64,000 nt of DNA, taken from Rhodococcoides kyotonense (GTDB taxonomy: Bacteria > Actinomycetota > Actinomycetes > Mycobacteriales > Mycobacteriaceae). The first letter of the stretch is position 1; every line of letters begins with the position of its first letter. The stretch is from contig NZ_LVHI01000037.1 of NCBI RefSeq assembly GCF_001645385.1, forward strand, positions 148,311 through 212,310. The letters run 5' to 3'. Under the pieces are notes generated by a model. The model did no database searches. It worked only from the letters and a program-made list of their open reading frames with translations, and was not told the origin of the DNA. Made by a program: the position numbers and the translations under genes. Shown in pieces: positions 1-9,534 of this stretch.

Positions 1-2257
1 CGCGTATAACCAGAAGCTGGTCAAGAAGATCGCTGTCCGTGGCATCACTGTCAAGGGGTTGGCCGGCTCGACCGCATATTTGTATCTCGATGCCATCGAG
101 ATTGCAAAGGGTGCCAAACCCAGGGCCCGGGTCGAGATCGAAGTTCAGACGAAGATCGGCATCAAACGTCAGGTCAAGCGTCTCAACAAGGGTGACAACT
201 TGCATGAGATCTCTGGCGGTATCGAGGCCTATAGGGGCCTCTTCATCACTGACATCGACGCCAACCGGGACGTGATCGAACTCAGCAATGGTGACGTCGT
301 CGTCGCCGGCCAGCTCGCTGACAGTGACGTTACCGAGGAAACGAAGCGCCGCATTCAGGTTCGAGAGGTGATCCGCGCGCACCTAGACAAGGAACGCGAG
401 TTACACGCGCAGGGCATCAAGGTGCTGTCCCTATTCTTCATCGACGCGGTCGCGAAGTATCGAGACTACGACCGCGAGGACACTCTCGGCGACTACGCCC
501 GCTGTTTTGAGGACGAGTATGCGCTGATCCGCGACGAGGTACTCGGTGAACTCGCTCTCGACGATGCCACCACGGCGTACCAAGAGTACCTGCGCCGCGA
601 TGACGTCCGTGCGGTCCACGAGGGTTATTTCTCGATCGACAAGAAGACCAATCGTCAGATCAACGGCAGGGTCAGCGGCCGGGGCGATGACAAGGGCGAG
701 TCCACTGACACCGACGCCTACGACCTGATCCTCAAGAACAAGGAACGGCTGCTGTCGCTTGACGAACCGGTGCGTTTCCTATTCTCTCATTCGGCGTTAC
801 GCGAGGGTTGGGACAATCCCAACGTCTTCGTCATGGGTATGCTGAAAAAGAGCGAAAACACTATTTCCCGCCGCCAGGAAATTGGCCGAGGCCTGCGCCT
901 GGCGGTCGATCAGCACGGCGTACGCATGGACAACCCGGTCATCGTGCACGACATAAACGAGCTGACCGTCGTCACTGACGAGTCCTACACCGACTTCGTC
1001 ACCGGGCTCCAGCAGGAGATCGCACAATCGCTTTCGTCTCGCCCTCGCAAAGCGAACGTCGAATTCTTCTTAGGAAAAACCATTCAGACTCCAGCGGGAG
1101 AGTCCGTGGTCGAGCATGCACTTGCGCAGGAGCTGTACAAATACTTAGAGGAGAACGGCTACCTCAATGCTGACGACACCGTCTCTGACGCTTTTAAGAA
1201 AGCAAAAGACGCCGACACACTCGCGGAACCCACCTCGGAGCTACTCAAGCCGCTCATCGTCGCGGCACTCCCGCTCGTGGACGCACTATATCTGGATGTG
1301 ACAGTCATCGGAGAGGACAGTCGCAAGCCGAAAAGAATTCCTCTCAACGAAGCCAACTTCGCTAAGAAGGAGTTCCAGGAACTCTGGAACAGGATCAACC
1401 ACAAAGCCGTCTACCAGGTCCAGTTCAATTCTAACGAGCTAATCCACAAATGCATTCGGTCACTGGACTCACTTCTCCACGTCGCCACTATGCAGTAAGT
1501 CGTTGAGGCCGGCCAGCAACGCAACGAACTCAAGGTTGGCGACCTCACGAGTGGCGCAGCGTTCGGCGCTTCGCATACGACGACGCACACAGAGACCGCT
1601 AGCGCAGGCTCCCAGGTAAGATATGACCTTCTCGGGGAGATCACCGAGAAGACACAGCTCACCCGCCGTACTGCGGCCGCAATCCTTAGAGGGGTTACAC
1701 CGGCGACATTCGCGAAATTTCGGCTCAACCCGGAGCAGTTCATCACCGAAGCCGCACGGCTCATCAACGAGCAGAAGGCCACCGTGATCGTCGAGCACCT
1801 GACCTACGACTCTCTCCAAGACCGTTTCGACTCGGCAATTTTTACGGAAAACCAAACGAAGCAAGACTTCGCGCAAGCCGGCGAGGAGTTGAAGAAGCAC
1901 GTTTACGACTATGTTGTCACGGACTCCAAAATAGAACGCGACTTTGTGACTGAGATCGAGACTAGCAACGAGGTCGAGGTCTATGCGAAACTACCGCGGG
2001 GTTTCTCCATCCCAACGCCGGTCGGAGATTACAACCCAGACTGGGCGATCGCCTTCACCGAGGGCAGCGTCAAACATGTGTACTTCGTAGCCGAGACAAA
2101 GGGTTCACTATCAAGCCTGCAGCTCAAAGGGATAGAGAACGCCAAGATCGAATGTGCACGTAAGTTCTTCGCCACTATCAGAGAGAAGAATGGCCAGGAC
2201 GTCGCTTACGATGTCGTCACCAACTACAGCGAATTGATGCAGCTTGTGAAGAAATAG
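1..2257 (+). pseudogene. Type III restriction enzyme Res subunit, 3' part, interrupted by an in-frame stop
   Basis: The reading frame is open from the left edge, so the gene is 5'-truncated by the window. The first segment ends at TAA 1496-1498. The same frame continues without another stop to TAG 2255-2257, so one nonsense codon, not a frameshift, splits the gene. The first part carries the C-terminal helicase region of type III Res proteins: REGWDNP followed by ISRRQEIGRGLRL, helicase motif VI (about 805-905). The second part carries the PD-(D/E)XK nuclease, with NPDWA near 2034 and AETKGS near 2088-2107. In family members helicase and nuclease are one polypeptide, so as written the product would lack the nuclease unless the stop is suppressed or is a sequence error. 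An internal GTG at 1784 could restart a nuclease-only fragment. The partner Mod gene would lie to the left, outside the window. Confidence 0.85.
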
Positions 2258-2961
2258 CCGAGGTGAATGGCCGCCCTCTCCTTGTGTATTGAGGCGGCCT
2301 CTCCTCGCTGGCCGCCGGGGCGTATCTGAACCCTATAGTCGCGACGGATTGAGCAGCGGTCTGCAGGCCGAGGCAGAATGTCCAAACGCACCCGGTTCGG
2401 TTGGGCGACAAAGTAACTCGATTGACTTTGACGTGGGTAGCAAGCGGCGGAGACATGCAAGATGCTCATGACAGTTTCGACCGAACAAATGCCGGCCGTG
2501 TATCGTCAGAACCGACTATCCGGTATAGACGGGTGAGTAGCGCATGAACTATTTCGAGAACTGAGGGATGCCGTTCGCCGTGCTAGGGCCAAAAGCCGCT
2601 CGCCCGAGTAGACAGTTAGCGTGAACAGCCAAGGTGCTATTCGAGACGTTCTTGGGGATCTCGCATGACACGGTGGAGTCGCGAACACGCAGGTCCTCGC
2701 GCTCGATCTGGCGGTCGCACAACTTGCTGGACCGACAGTGGGCGCCCCGACCCCCTCTACTGGCAGGTCCCCGATAGTCGGACCACCTCGTTCTAGAGCC
2801 ACGGTGTGATTGGTTTCAGTCGATCTCGAAACCCTCGACCGGTTGGTGGTTGTGGGCGCATTGCGCAGCGTACGCCCCCGCAAGCGGGAGGGACCCACGC
2901 GCCGGTGTGAGGTAGCCGAGCGACGAGTGGCGATGCCGATTGCCCAAGGTCGCCTTTTAGT
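2258..2961. other. Intergenic stretch with no supported gene
   Basis: About 700 bases between the restriction gene and the ISL3-type element. Short open frames exist on both strands, but none shows a recognisable domain, a convincing ribosome-binding site or consistent codon use. The minus frame over about 2560-2760 reads without stops but matches nothing I recognise; it may be a decayed gene remnant beside the insertion sequence. Confidence 0.5.
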
Positions 2962-2984
2962 GGCTCTTCCGGTTTTAGAGTGCA
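2962..2984 (+). repeat. Left terminal inverted repeat of the ISL3 element
   Basis: Begins GGCTCTTCCGG and ends GTGCA. It pairs with the reverse complement of 4409-4431 at 17 of 23 positions, and the transposase stop codon lies inside it. Confidence 0.8.
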
Positions 2985-4249
2985 CCGAGTGCTCGGGTGA
3001 GGTTGCCGCAGTGCAGCAGTGATCGGATGCGGTAGTGGGTGAGGTTCCGGAATCCGAGGCAGTTGCGGCGTAATGCTTCTAGCCGGCCGTTGATCGCTTC
3101 GGTCGGCCCGTTCGACGCACGGTGGGTGAAGTACGCCAGGATGTCCGCGCGCCGTCTGTGCAGCGTGCGGCCGAGCTGGGCGAGCTCCTCGAGGCCGTCC
3201 GGGACGCCGATGCGGATCGTGTCGATCAATCGAGTCAGAATTCGGTATCCCCGTTTCGGGTCGGGTTGCCCGTACGCAGAAATCGACCGCTGATACACCG
3301 ACCACGTCACCTCCACCGGAATATGGTTCGGATCGGCGAATGTTGCTAACAGACGGGCAGTTTGGCGCTCGGACAGCAGCGAATGCCGTGTCCGCAGGAT
3401 ACGCCGGGTGCGGTAGAGCGGGTCCCCTGTGCGGCCGCGGTGCCCGCACGTGTCCTGCTGCACCCGCTGGCGGCACAGGTCGAGCTTCGTCCCGGCGAGT
3501 GCGACGACGTGAAACGGGTCCATCACCGCGATCGCGTCCGGAACTGCGGTGAGAGCGGCAGTCTTGTACCCGCCGAACCCATCCATCGCCACTACTTTCA
3601 CCCCGGTCCGGAACGCAGGAGTGCGCTGTCGAGCCACCCGGTGAGCGCGGCAGCAGCCCGGCCGGGCACCAGGTCCAGCAACCGCGCAGGCCCGGATCCC
3701 TCCACGACTGGAGTCAGGTCCACGATCACGGTGACGAACCCGTCGCCGGCCGCGCGGCGAGTGTGCGCCCACCGGTGCTCATCGACCCCGATCACCCGCA
3801 CGTCATCGAAGCGAGCGGTGTCCGCGGCGACGAGTGCGGTGGTGGCATCGATTGCGATCGTTGACGGTGTCCCACGACAGACCCAGTTCACGGGCGATCG
3901 CAGCGACGGTGGTGTGGTCCGACATCAGCCTACGCATGACGTACTTCGCGCAACGGCGAGTTGTGGACCATCCTGGCCGAGCGAGGCGATCGGTGTTGTG
4001 ACAGAACACTTCCCGTATGCACGAGGCGTCGGTGCACAGGTAGCGGGGGACGCGCACCCGCAACTGTAGTGGGTGCCCGGCGACGGGCACGTCGACGACT
4101 CTGCGTTCGATACGGTCCCGGTACCTCCCGGCGGTGCCGCACCCAGGGCACCGATCCGGTCCAGAGGTGATGAGCTCGCAGAACACGACGGTGGTGTCGC
4201 CGTCGATCGCCGCGTCGCCGATCGTGACACCCAATTCGACGGTGCGCAT
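2975..4249 (-). pseudogene. ISL3-family transposase, two frameshifts
   Basis: The protein is spread over three frames that read as one transposase in order. From 4249 to about 3866 lie the N-terminal zinc-finger cysteines (CPGCG) and a helix-turn-helix ending ELGLSWDTVN. From about 3866 to 3625 lies the first catalytic Asp in VIGVDEHRWAH. From about 3625 to 2975 lie the second Asp in VVAMDGFGGYK and the Glu in TEAINGRLEALRR. The DDE triad is therefore complete but split. The second break fits loss of one base in a C-rich stretch near 3625; the first is a small indel near 3866. Programmed frameshifting is unlikely because no slippery heptamer is evident at either site. Confidence 0.85.
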
Positions 4250-4408
4250 GATCGTGTCTGCAACGACAGAGCCGACGATGACAGTATTCTCGGACGCAGG
4301 GCTCCCCGGTGATCGAAGGTGTTCGTGTAGGAACCTTCATCTTCGGACTCCGGGGGCCCGCTTCAGCACAACGACACGCCACCCAACGGGGCCTACCGCG
4401 CCCTCACT

Positions 4409-4431
4409 TGCACGTCATCTCCGGAAGAGCT
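4409..4431 (-). repeat. Right terminal inverted repeat of the ISL3 element
   Basis: Reads inward on the minus strand as AGCTCTTCCGG and ends GTGCA, pairing with 2962-2984. It lies about 160 bases upstream of the transposase start. Confidence 0.78.
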
Positions 4432-4690
4432 GGTTACCTCACGACCGCGGCGTACGCTGACCGTCTGCGGCCGTGAACCAAGGGGCTTGCCACATCGGCT
4501 TCGAGCGGAATCGGTTGCTGTGAGATCCGACAGCCAGTCCAGCACCGGTGGGTATGCGAGGCAGCGCGTTGCAATGCGCTAAGACCTATTTCATCCATAC
4601 GTGAGTCGTGCCGGTGTGTCGCACCGCGTGGTCAGTTTCCCGTGACTAGAATCGCCTAGCCCAGAGTTACGTCGCAGTCAGGAGAGCGCA

Positions 4691-7438
4691 GTGGACTTCG
4701 AGTATCCCGACGTTGTTGATTTAACAGCTCGACTTTCTGCTGTAGCGCAGCAAGACGATCAAAAACTAGTCATCATCTTAGGGTCTGGACTGAGTGTAGA
4801 ATTCATGCCCGGAGTCGAGGACCTAACTCTCCGGTTTCGTAACATGCTGTCTACCGCAGGTCGCGCTAGATTCGACGAGCGAGTAACGCCTCTAATAGGC
4901 ACAGGCCTGGGGTACCAGAATGCCGCCGCAATTCTCAAAAACCAAATGGGCGACAAGGCGGTGCAGCGGGTAATTCGAGAGTCGGTGCTTGATTGTTGTA
5001 CGTCGATCTCGCGCGAAGAAAAGTCCAGGGCGATTAACGACATCGGGTTCGCTAAATTGATCGAGCGGGACCATGATTGGAAAATTCCGCAGGCTACTGC
5101 AAGGTTTGCTGAATTTTATGCCGGGCTTCCCGATCTCGTAAGAGGCCCGATTGTGACTACCAATTTCGATCCGTTTATCGAAATCGCGCTGCGTCAGATT
5201 GGGGTATCTGCGGAAGCCGTTCCCATATCCTTCGACACGGTGCCGAATGCTGAGCAGCTCTCAGAAAAGACCGCATGTCAAATCTTGCATATTCATGGAT
5301 TCTGGCGTTCAAACGTCTCGCTTAACACTATTTCGCAATTAACCCGAGCGCGGCCGGCCGTTTCACGCTTGGTGCGGAACATGTTTCAGAACGCTCTGAT
5401 TCTGGCGGTGGGTTATGGAGGTTGGCGCGACGCGTTCATGTCTTCGCTGGAGGAATGCATCAAAGAGGACGACCTTTACGATAGCGAGCTATGCTGGGCC
5501 GCTTACGATGCAGATCCGACAAAGTCTCTTGACAATGAGATTCTAGGTTCGTTAGATGGTCGTTCTGGATTCACACTATACGTTGGAATAGATGCGCTAG
5601 AGCTGTTTAGTGGTGCGATTGCAGACAGTGGAACCAATGGCGAACCTCTTGTCGGTCCGCCAGGGTACTTTCGACTCCCCGTTAAAATCGATGGGAACGC
5701 CGATGACAATAGACTGACGTTTGCAGACGGTGGTCAACCGCAGTGGAAAGACGCCGTATTCGAAGAATGGCCATTGCTCGAAAGTGGCCAAGAATTACTT
5801 GGTGAGCTTCGTAAAGTATTAGAATCTGGTGGTGGTGGGGGCGCGGTTGCGATTGGACCAATGGGAGAGGGAAAGTCAATTGCGCTGAAACAAGTTGCGC
5901 TGCAAGCGGCTTCATTGTTTGAAGAAGAATGGACATTTTTTTGGCGGGAGGCTGGTGCGCCTCAACTCACTGCTGAATGGATTTCTGAGGCGAGGCAAAG
6001 GTACGGCAAGATATGTCTCTGCGTTGACGATGCGGATTTGGTCGCCGACAGTATCGGCTCTTCGCGCAGAGCCTGGGCTGGTACAGGGAGTGGTGTCGCG
6101 TTCTTGTTAGCGAGTCAAGATAGGCTTTGGTGGCCCAGAGCCGCATCCGTCCACACCGAGCTTGAGGTGGTCATATTCCATGGTCTGAAAGATTCCGATG
6201 CGCATGCGATTGCGTCGTCCTGGGTAGAAAAAGGGTTACTTGGCCAGATTGAGGAAGACGCGAAGAATCAAGTGGTGAGTCGGTACTCGACGCGTTTGCA
6301 AGCGTCCGCCTCAAGTTTAGACGGTGTCGCAGACGACACTCTCATGGGTGCGGTCTTGGACGTGCGTTTTACTCAGGGTCTCCGAGAGCGAATAGTCGAT
6401 CTGGTCGACAAATTAATGCGAATTCCTGCGTCGAACGAGGTGGACGTTACGATTGCTGATGTATTCGGGGCGATTTGCTTGATGCAGGACATGTTCGATC
6501 GCAATGGCAACCTCTCGCGCGGATTGTCGCGTGCTGTGATCAATAAAATGATCCCGTCGGAAGACCTACTGTTTGATGCAAAAATCCTCAAAATTCTCGG
6601 TCGTGAAGCGCTTATTTCGCTGGCGGGAAATCGCGTTTATGCGAGACACCAGTCGATTGCACGAGTAGTCGTGGAAGATTTGCGAACGCGCCTGCGAATG
6701 TCGCACATATGTATGGTTGTGGCTAAAGCGGGAGCGGCGTGCAAACGCGATCGCGAAGTAAATCTTGATGAGTACCGTGACGCTTTCTTGATCGGGAAAC
6801 TGCTGAAAGACGAGGCGGAGATTCGAGCGGCGGCTACCGGAGCTGTAGCTGGTTATCCTGCCTTATTGCAAGCTCGCATAAACTACGCATCGCAAACGCG
6901 TGCCTTCGCCGCAGCGGGATCCTTTGAGAACTTCGGCACTCTTGCCCAGAATCTAGACTCTTTTGATGACACTAGTAGTGTTCTGCGTATTTTCTTGAAC
7001 GAGTATTCGCAGTTGGCAAGGAGGAATGATGAACCGCAGTTGGGGTTAGGGCTTTCGCTTCTCAGTTTGCTCGATGGGTTCCCGTACGAGCTAGAGTCGG
7101 AGCAAGCGGCCTACGGACTAAAAAGCTTAATAGATTGTTCACTTGCAATTCGAAAGCAGGCAGGTGGCATCGCAAAGGAACTGCCTGAAGTCGGCTTTAG
7201 CCTCCTGGTACACGTCAGAGGTCTAGCAGCCGCCAAAGTTCATATTCGAGTTGCCGATCTAGATTCGGCTATTCTGCAGTCGTGGATGGATTGCGAAATG
7301 AATAGATGTGTTCAATACTTACAGGCAAATGCTGCTAGCTTTGCGAATGAGGCTAGGATGCGGCTGAACTCTAGCCAACTGCCCAGGTCTGGCACTGCCC
7401 TACTGGGTTTGAAACGCTTGGAATCAAATGTAGCGTAG
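4691..7438 (+). CDS. SIR2-STAND NTPase, probable anti-phage defence protein (Avs5-like)
   Basis: A 915-residue protein with GTG start and a strong ribosome site, AGGAGAG, 4 bases upstream. The N-terminal third is a SIR2-like NADase domain: GSGLS at 31-35, TTNFD at 156-160 and HIHGFW at 200-205, where the family's catalytic Asn and His would be N158 and H202. A P-loop follows: GPMGEGKS at 389-396 (Walker A), ICLCVDDADL at 441-450 (Walker B) and FLLASQDR at 471-478 (sensor-like). The C-terminal 350 residues are helical and unrecognised, the usual place of a ligand sensor in STAND proteins. SIR2-STAND proteins of the AVAST group sense phage proteins and deplete NAD+; applying that here is inference. 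Base composition is clearly richer in A+T than the neighbours, and it sits beside a restriction gene and an insertion sequence, which suggests acquisition. It appears to be a single-gene system. Confidence 0.82.
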   Translation: MDFEYPDVVDLTARLSAVAQQDDQKLVIILGSGLSVEFMPGVEDLTLRFRNMLSTAGRARFDERVTPLIGTGLGYQNAAAILKNQMGDKAVQRVIRESVLDCCTSISREEKSRAINDIGFAKLIERDHDWKIPQATARFAEFYAGLPDLVRGPIVTTNFDPFIEIALRQIGVSAEAVPISFDTVPNAEQLSEKTACQILHIHGFWRSNVSLNTISQLTRARPAVSRLVRNMFQNALILAVGYGGWRDAFMSSLEECIKEDDLYDSELCWAAYDADPTKSLDNEILGSLDGRSGFTLYVGIDALELFSGAIADSGTNGEPLVGPPGYFRLPVKIDGNADDNRLTFADGGQPQWKDAVFEEWPLLESGQELLGELRKVLESGGGGGAVAIGPMGEGKSIALKQVALQAASLFEEEWTFFWREAGAPQLTAEWISEARQRYGKICLCVDDADLVADSIGSSRRAWAGTGSGVAFLLASQDRLWWPRAASVHTELEVVIFHGLKDSDAHAIASSWVEKGLLGQIEEDAKNQVVSRYSTRLQASASSLDGVADDTLMGAVLDVRFTQGLRERIVDLVDKLMRIPASNEVDVTIADVFGAICLMQDMFDRNGNLSRGLSRAVINKMIPSEDLLFDAKILKILGREALISLAGNRVYARHQSIARVVVEDLRTRLRMSHICMVVAKAGAACKRDREVNLDEYRDAFLIGKLLKDEAEIRAAATGAVAGYPALLQARINYASQTRAFAAAGSFENFGTLAQNLDSFDDTSSVLRIFLNEYSQLARRNDEPQLGLGLSLLSLLDGFPYELESEQAAYGLKSLIDCSLAIRKQAGGIAKELPEVGFSLLVHVRGLAAAKVHIRVADLDSAILQSWMDCEMNRCVQYLQANAASFANEARMRLNSSQLPRSGTALLGLKRLESNVA

Positions 7439-7646
7439 GCCAGAGCCTGGAAATCGAGTTGGGCTGTGCTGCGGGCGACGGCGACGGTTAGTTGCACATC
7501 TGCGGACGCTGTGAAGGGATTCTAAGTGTGACCTGGTGTGCTATTATTTGATATTCCAGGCGCACTTTTCGAGTGACCGTGAGGAGTTGGCAAGGTCCGT
7601 TCGGTGGCCAAGATCAAGTTGTCGAAGCGGCGCAACTGTTAAATGA

Positions 7647-8591
7647 CTAGAAGTTGTGCACCCAGAACCCCCACCTCGGATCACCCATCTTAATTCTCGC
7701 CCTGGCCAACTTCCACGACCCATATTTGTGGTAGTCGAAGTCCCAGGCGTCGGAGAGCTTGTGGTTCACACATCCCCAGAGTCCCCATTTAACGTCGGCG
7801 AGGAAGCTGCACACCTGGACCCGTGAGACCATGGACCACTCCGCCCGGCCGAAGAACTCCTCGATCAACTCCATGATCTGCTGCTCGCCGTAGAACATCT
7901 CGGTGACCAAGACGGCCAGCTCGTAGGCCCGGTCATTGTTCGACGCGAACTCGTAGTCCACCAACTTCATCGGAATGCCGTCACCGATGAGAATGTTCCC
8001 GGGCATCGGGTCGTTATGGCACGCAACCAGATCCAAGCCGCCCGCCAACATCGCCGCCTTGACCTGCCGGTACTCGGTCAGAATCACTTCGGCATCGCGC
8101 GGGAGTCGCACACCCAGCTCGGCGACCTGCTCAAGATGCTCGTCGATCATGTCGAAGATCGTCTTCGTCACGCTCAGCTTGCTGCCCGAATGCAACGTCC
8201 GATACACATCGATCATCCCCAGAGGAATCTCCGGCCGCTTCAGGTCACCGTTCGTGCAGGCCCGATAGCCTTCCAGGAACTCGATCACCTCGACACCGGT
8301 GACCGGATCGAACAGCACCACCTCCGGACCGATACCCAGAGCACCGGCGCGTCGGGCAGCCTCGTTCGCGAGCGAACGGTCGATGAACGAATCCGTCCCG
8401 CTACCCGGCAGTTTCATGAAGTAACGCTTCGATTTCCCCTCGACGGTGATGCGCCAGTTGCTGTTCATCAGCCCACCGGGCACGGGGGAGTAGGTCATAC
8501 CCAAGCCTTCCCACTCAGGAATGGACGCCAGAGCCTTCTCGACCTGCCGCTCGGCTTCGGTGCGGGCGGATCCGATCGCGATGTCGTTCAT
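7647..8591 (-). CDS. Choline-kinase/aminoglycoside-phosphotransferase-like kinase, copy 2
   Basis: A 314-residue kinase-fold phosphotransferase. The ATG at 8591 is chosen over an upstream frame extension because GAGGTG precedes it at good spacing and it lies 7 bases after the previous stop. Brenner-type catalytic loop HNDPMPGN and metal-binding LVDYEF are intact. The closest recognisable family is choline/ethanolamine kinases and related APH enzymes, which phosphorylate a hydroxyl of a small amine using ATP. It is the last gene of a seven-gene operon with symporter, amidohydrolases and a phosphatase, so the substrate is probably a small amino alcohol or its derivative rather than an antibiotic. 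The exact substrate cannot be read from sequence. Confidence 0.8.
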   Translation of the reverse strand: MNDIAIGSARTEAERQVEKALASIPEWEGLGMTYSPVPGGLMNSNWRITVEGKSKRYFMKLPGSGTDSFIDRSLANEAARRAGALGIGPEVVLFDPVTGVEVIEFLEGYRACTNGDLKRPEIPLGMIDVYRTLHSGSKLSVTKTIFDMIDEHLEQVAELGVRLPRDAEVILTEYRQVKAAMLAGGLDLVACHNDPMPGNILIGDGIPMKLVDYEFASNNDRAYELAVLVTEMFYGEQQIMELIEEFFGRAEWSMVSRVQVCSFLADVKWGLWGCVNHKLSDAWDFDYHKYGSWKLARARIKMGDPRWGFWVHNF

Positions 8592-8598
8592 GGTCACC

Positions 8599-9534
8599 TC
8601 AGATGTTTCGGATACGGTCGTCGAAATGCGGATCGCGCAGGCCCGCTCGCGCGCGGAGGAACTGCCAGTCGGAGAACTTCGAATACTCATGCGTGCCGGG
8701 GCGAACGGCGTCGGCGTACAGGCCGATCAGCGCCCAGCGCAGCGAGTCGGCGATGCCGTAAATGCGGGCGCGGTCGAACAGCGCACTGTCGAACGACCCC
8801 CACGCCATCTCGAACACCTCGCGCGCATCGGAGTCGAACGGCCGGAGCTCCGCCAACAACACACCGATGTCCTGCAGCGGATCCATCAAAGCCGCGACAT
8901 CCCAGTCGACCAACTTGAAGCTGCCGTCGTCCAGTACCAGCACGTTCGACACGTTGCCGTCGCCGTGGCAGGGGACGAGGTCGTAGCCGGCTGCCTCGAT
9001 GCGCGCCTGGGCGGGCGCGAGAGTGCGCGTCATCCAGACGAAGTCGGCAGGCAACACGCCACCGACCTGGGCGATCAACGCGCGGATCGCGGCGATGTCG
9101 TCGAACACCGATGCCCGACGCGTCACACCGCCCAAACCGTGCACGGACTTGCGCAGCGCAACGAGTTTCTCGACGACCGCATCGTCGTCGAACAGATCGA
9201 GCGTTGCGGTCGAGGAGGCACCGGTGAAGTCCTCCATGACCAGCACGCCCGACTCGGCGTCAGAGATGAAGACCGTCGGCCCGATGCCGGCGTCGCCGGC
9301 TGCGGTAGCGGCTGCGAACGACGATACGAGGTCGACGTAGTCCCGCGCATGCGGCTCCATGACCTTCACGAACGCCGCAGAACCGGCGGAGGCGTTGGGC
9401 ACGGTGGACCGCGCCGAGTACCGCTCGGAATCAGCACCCCACCAGCTCGGGCTTGCCATCGTTGTCGCGGGATCGAGCGACACGTCGGCGGCATTCCAGA
9501 TACCCAACTGGCTCAGAGTCTCTCGTACTGTCAT
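8599..9534 (-). CDS. Choline-kinase/aminoglycoside-phosphotransferase-like kinase, copy 1
   Basis: A 311-residue kinase-fold phosphotransferase, divergent from the copy just downstream but in the same family. The start at 9534 overlaps the upstream amidase stop as ATGA, indicating translational coupling. The catalytic loop is HGDGNVSN and the metal-binding motif LVDWD. The C-terminal half, with paired Trp and Tyr residues, looks like choline-kinase-type substrate pockets. Two adjacent kinases of one family may act on two related substrates or form a heteromer. The frame could be extended upstream to 9732, but that part overlaps the amidase and lacks a ribosome site. Confidence 0.8.
   Translation of the reverse strand: MTVRETLSQLGIWNAADVSLDPATTMASPSWWGADSERYSARSTVPNASAGSAAFVKVMEPHARDYVDLVSSFAAATAAGDAGIGPTVFISDAESGVLVMEDFTGASSTATLDLFDDDAVVEKLVALRKSVHGLGGVTRRASVFDDIAAIRALIAQVGGVLPADFVWMTRTLAPAQARIEAAGYDLVPCHGDGNVSNVLVLDDGSFKLVDWDVAALMDPLQDIGVLLAELRPFDSDAREVFEMAWGSFDSALFDRARIYGIADSLRWALIGLYADAVRPGTHEYSKFSDWQFLRARAGLRDPHFDDRIRNI

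Larger units (their letters stand above)
2962..4431 (-). mobile_element. ISL3-family insertion sequence, decayed
   Basis: An element of about 1.47 kb bounded by imperfect 23-bp terminal inverted repeats at 2962-2984 and 4409-4431. The repeats match at 17 of 23 positions and share GCTCTTCCGG at the outer end and GTGCA at the inner end, which resembles known ISL3-family ends. It contains one transposase gene on the minus strand, broken by two frameshifts. The 8 bases outside each end do not match, so no target duplication remains. It is probably immobile unless helped by an intact relative elsewhere. Confidence 0.85.

Noticed and set aside
2506..2985. 159-codon minus-strand frame beside the ISL3 element
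   Set aside because: It runs into the terminal repeat, has no motif and weak codon bias. It was left as an intergenic remnant.
2954..4439. 8-bp target duplication flanking the ISL3 element
   Set aside because: The flanking octamers (CTTTTAGT and GGTTACCT) do not match.
4432..4690. tRNA or small RNA gene upstream of the SIR2-STAND gene
   Set aside because: No cloverleaf, CCA end or clear terminator was found; only a weak TAGAAT -10-like box at 4647-4652.
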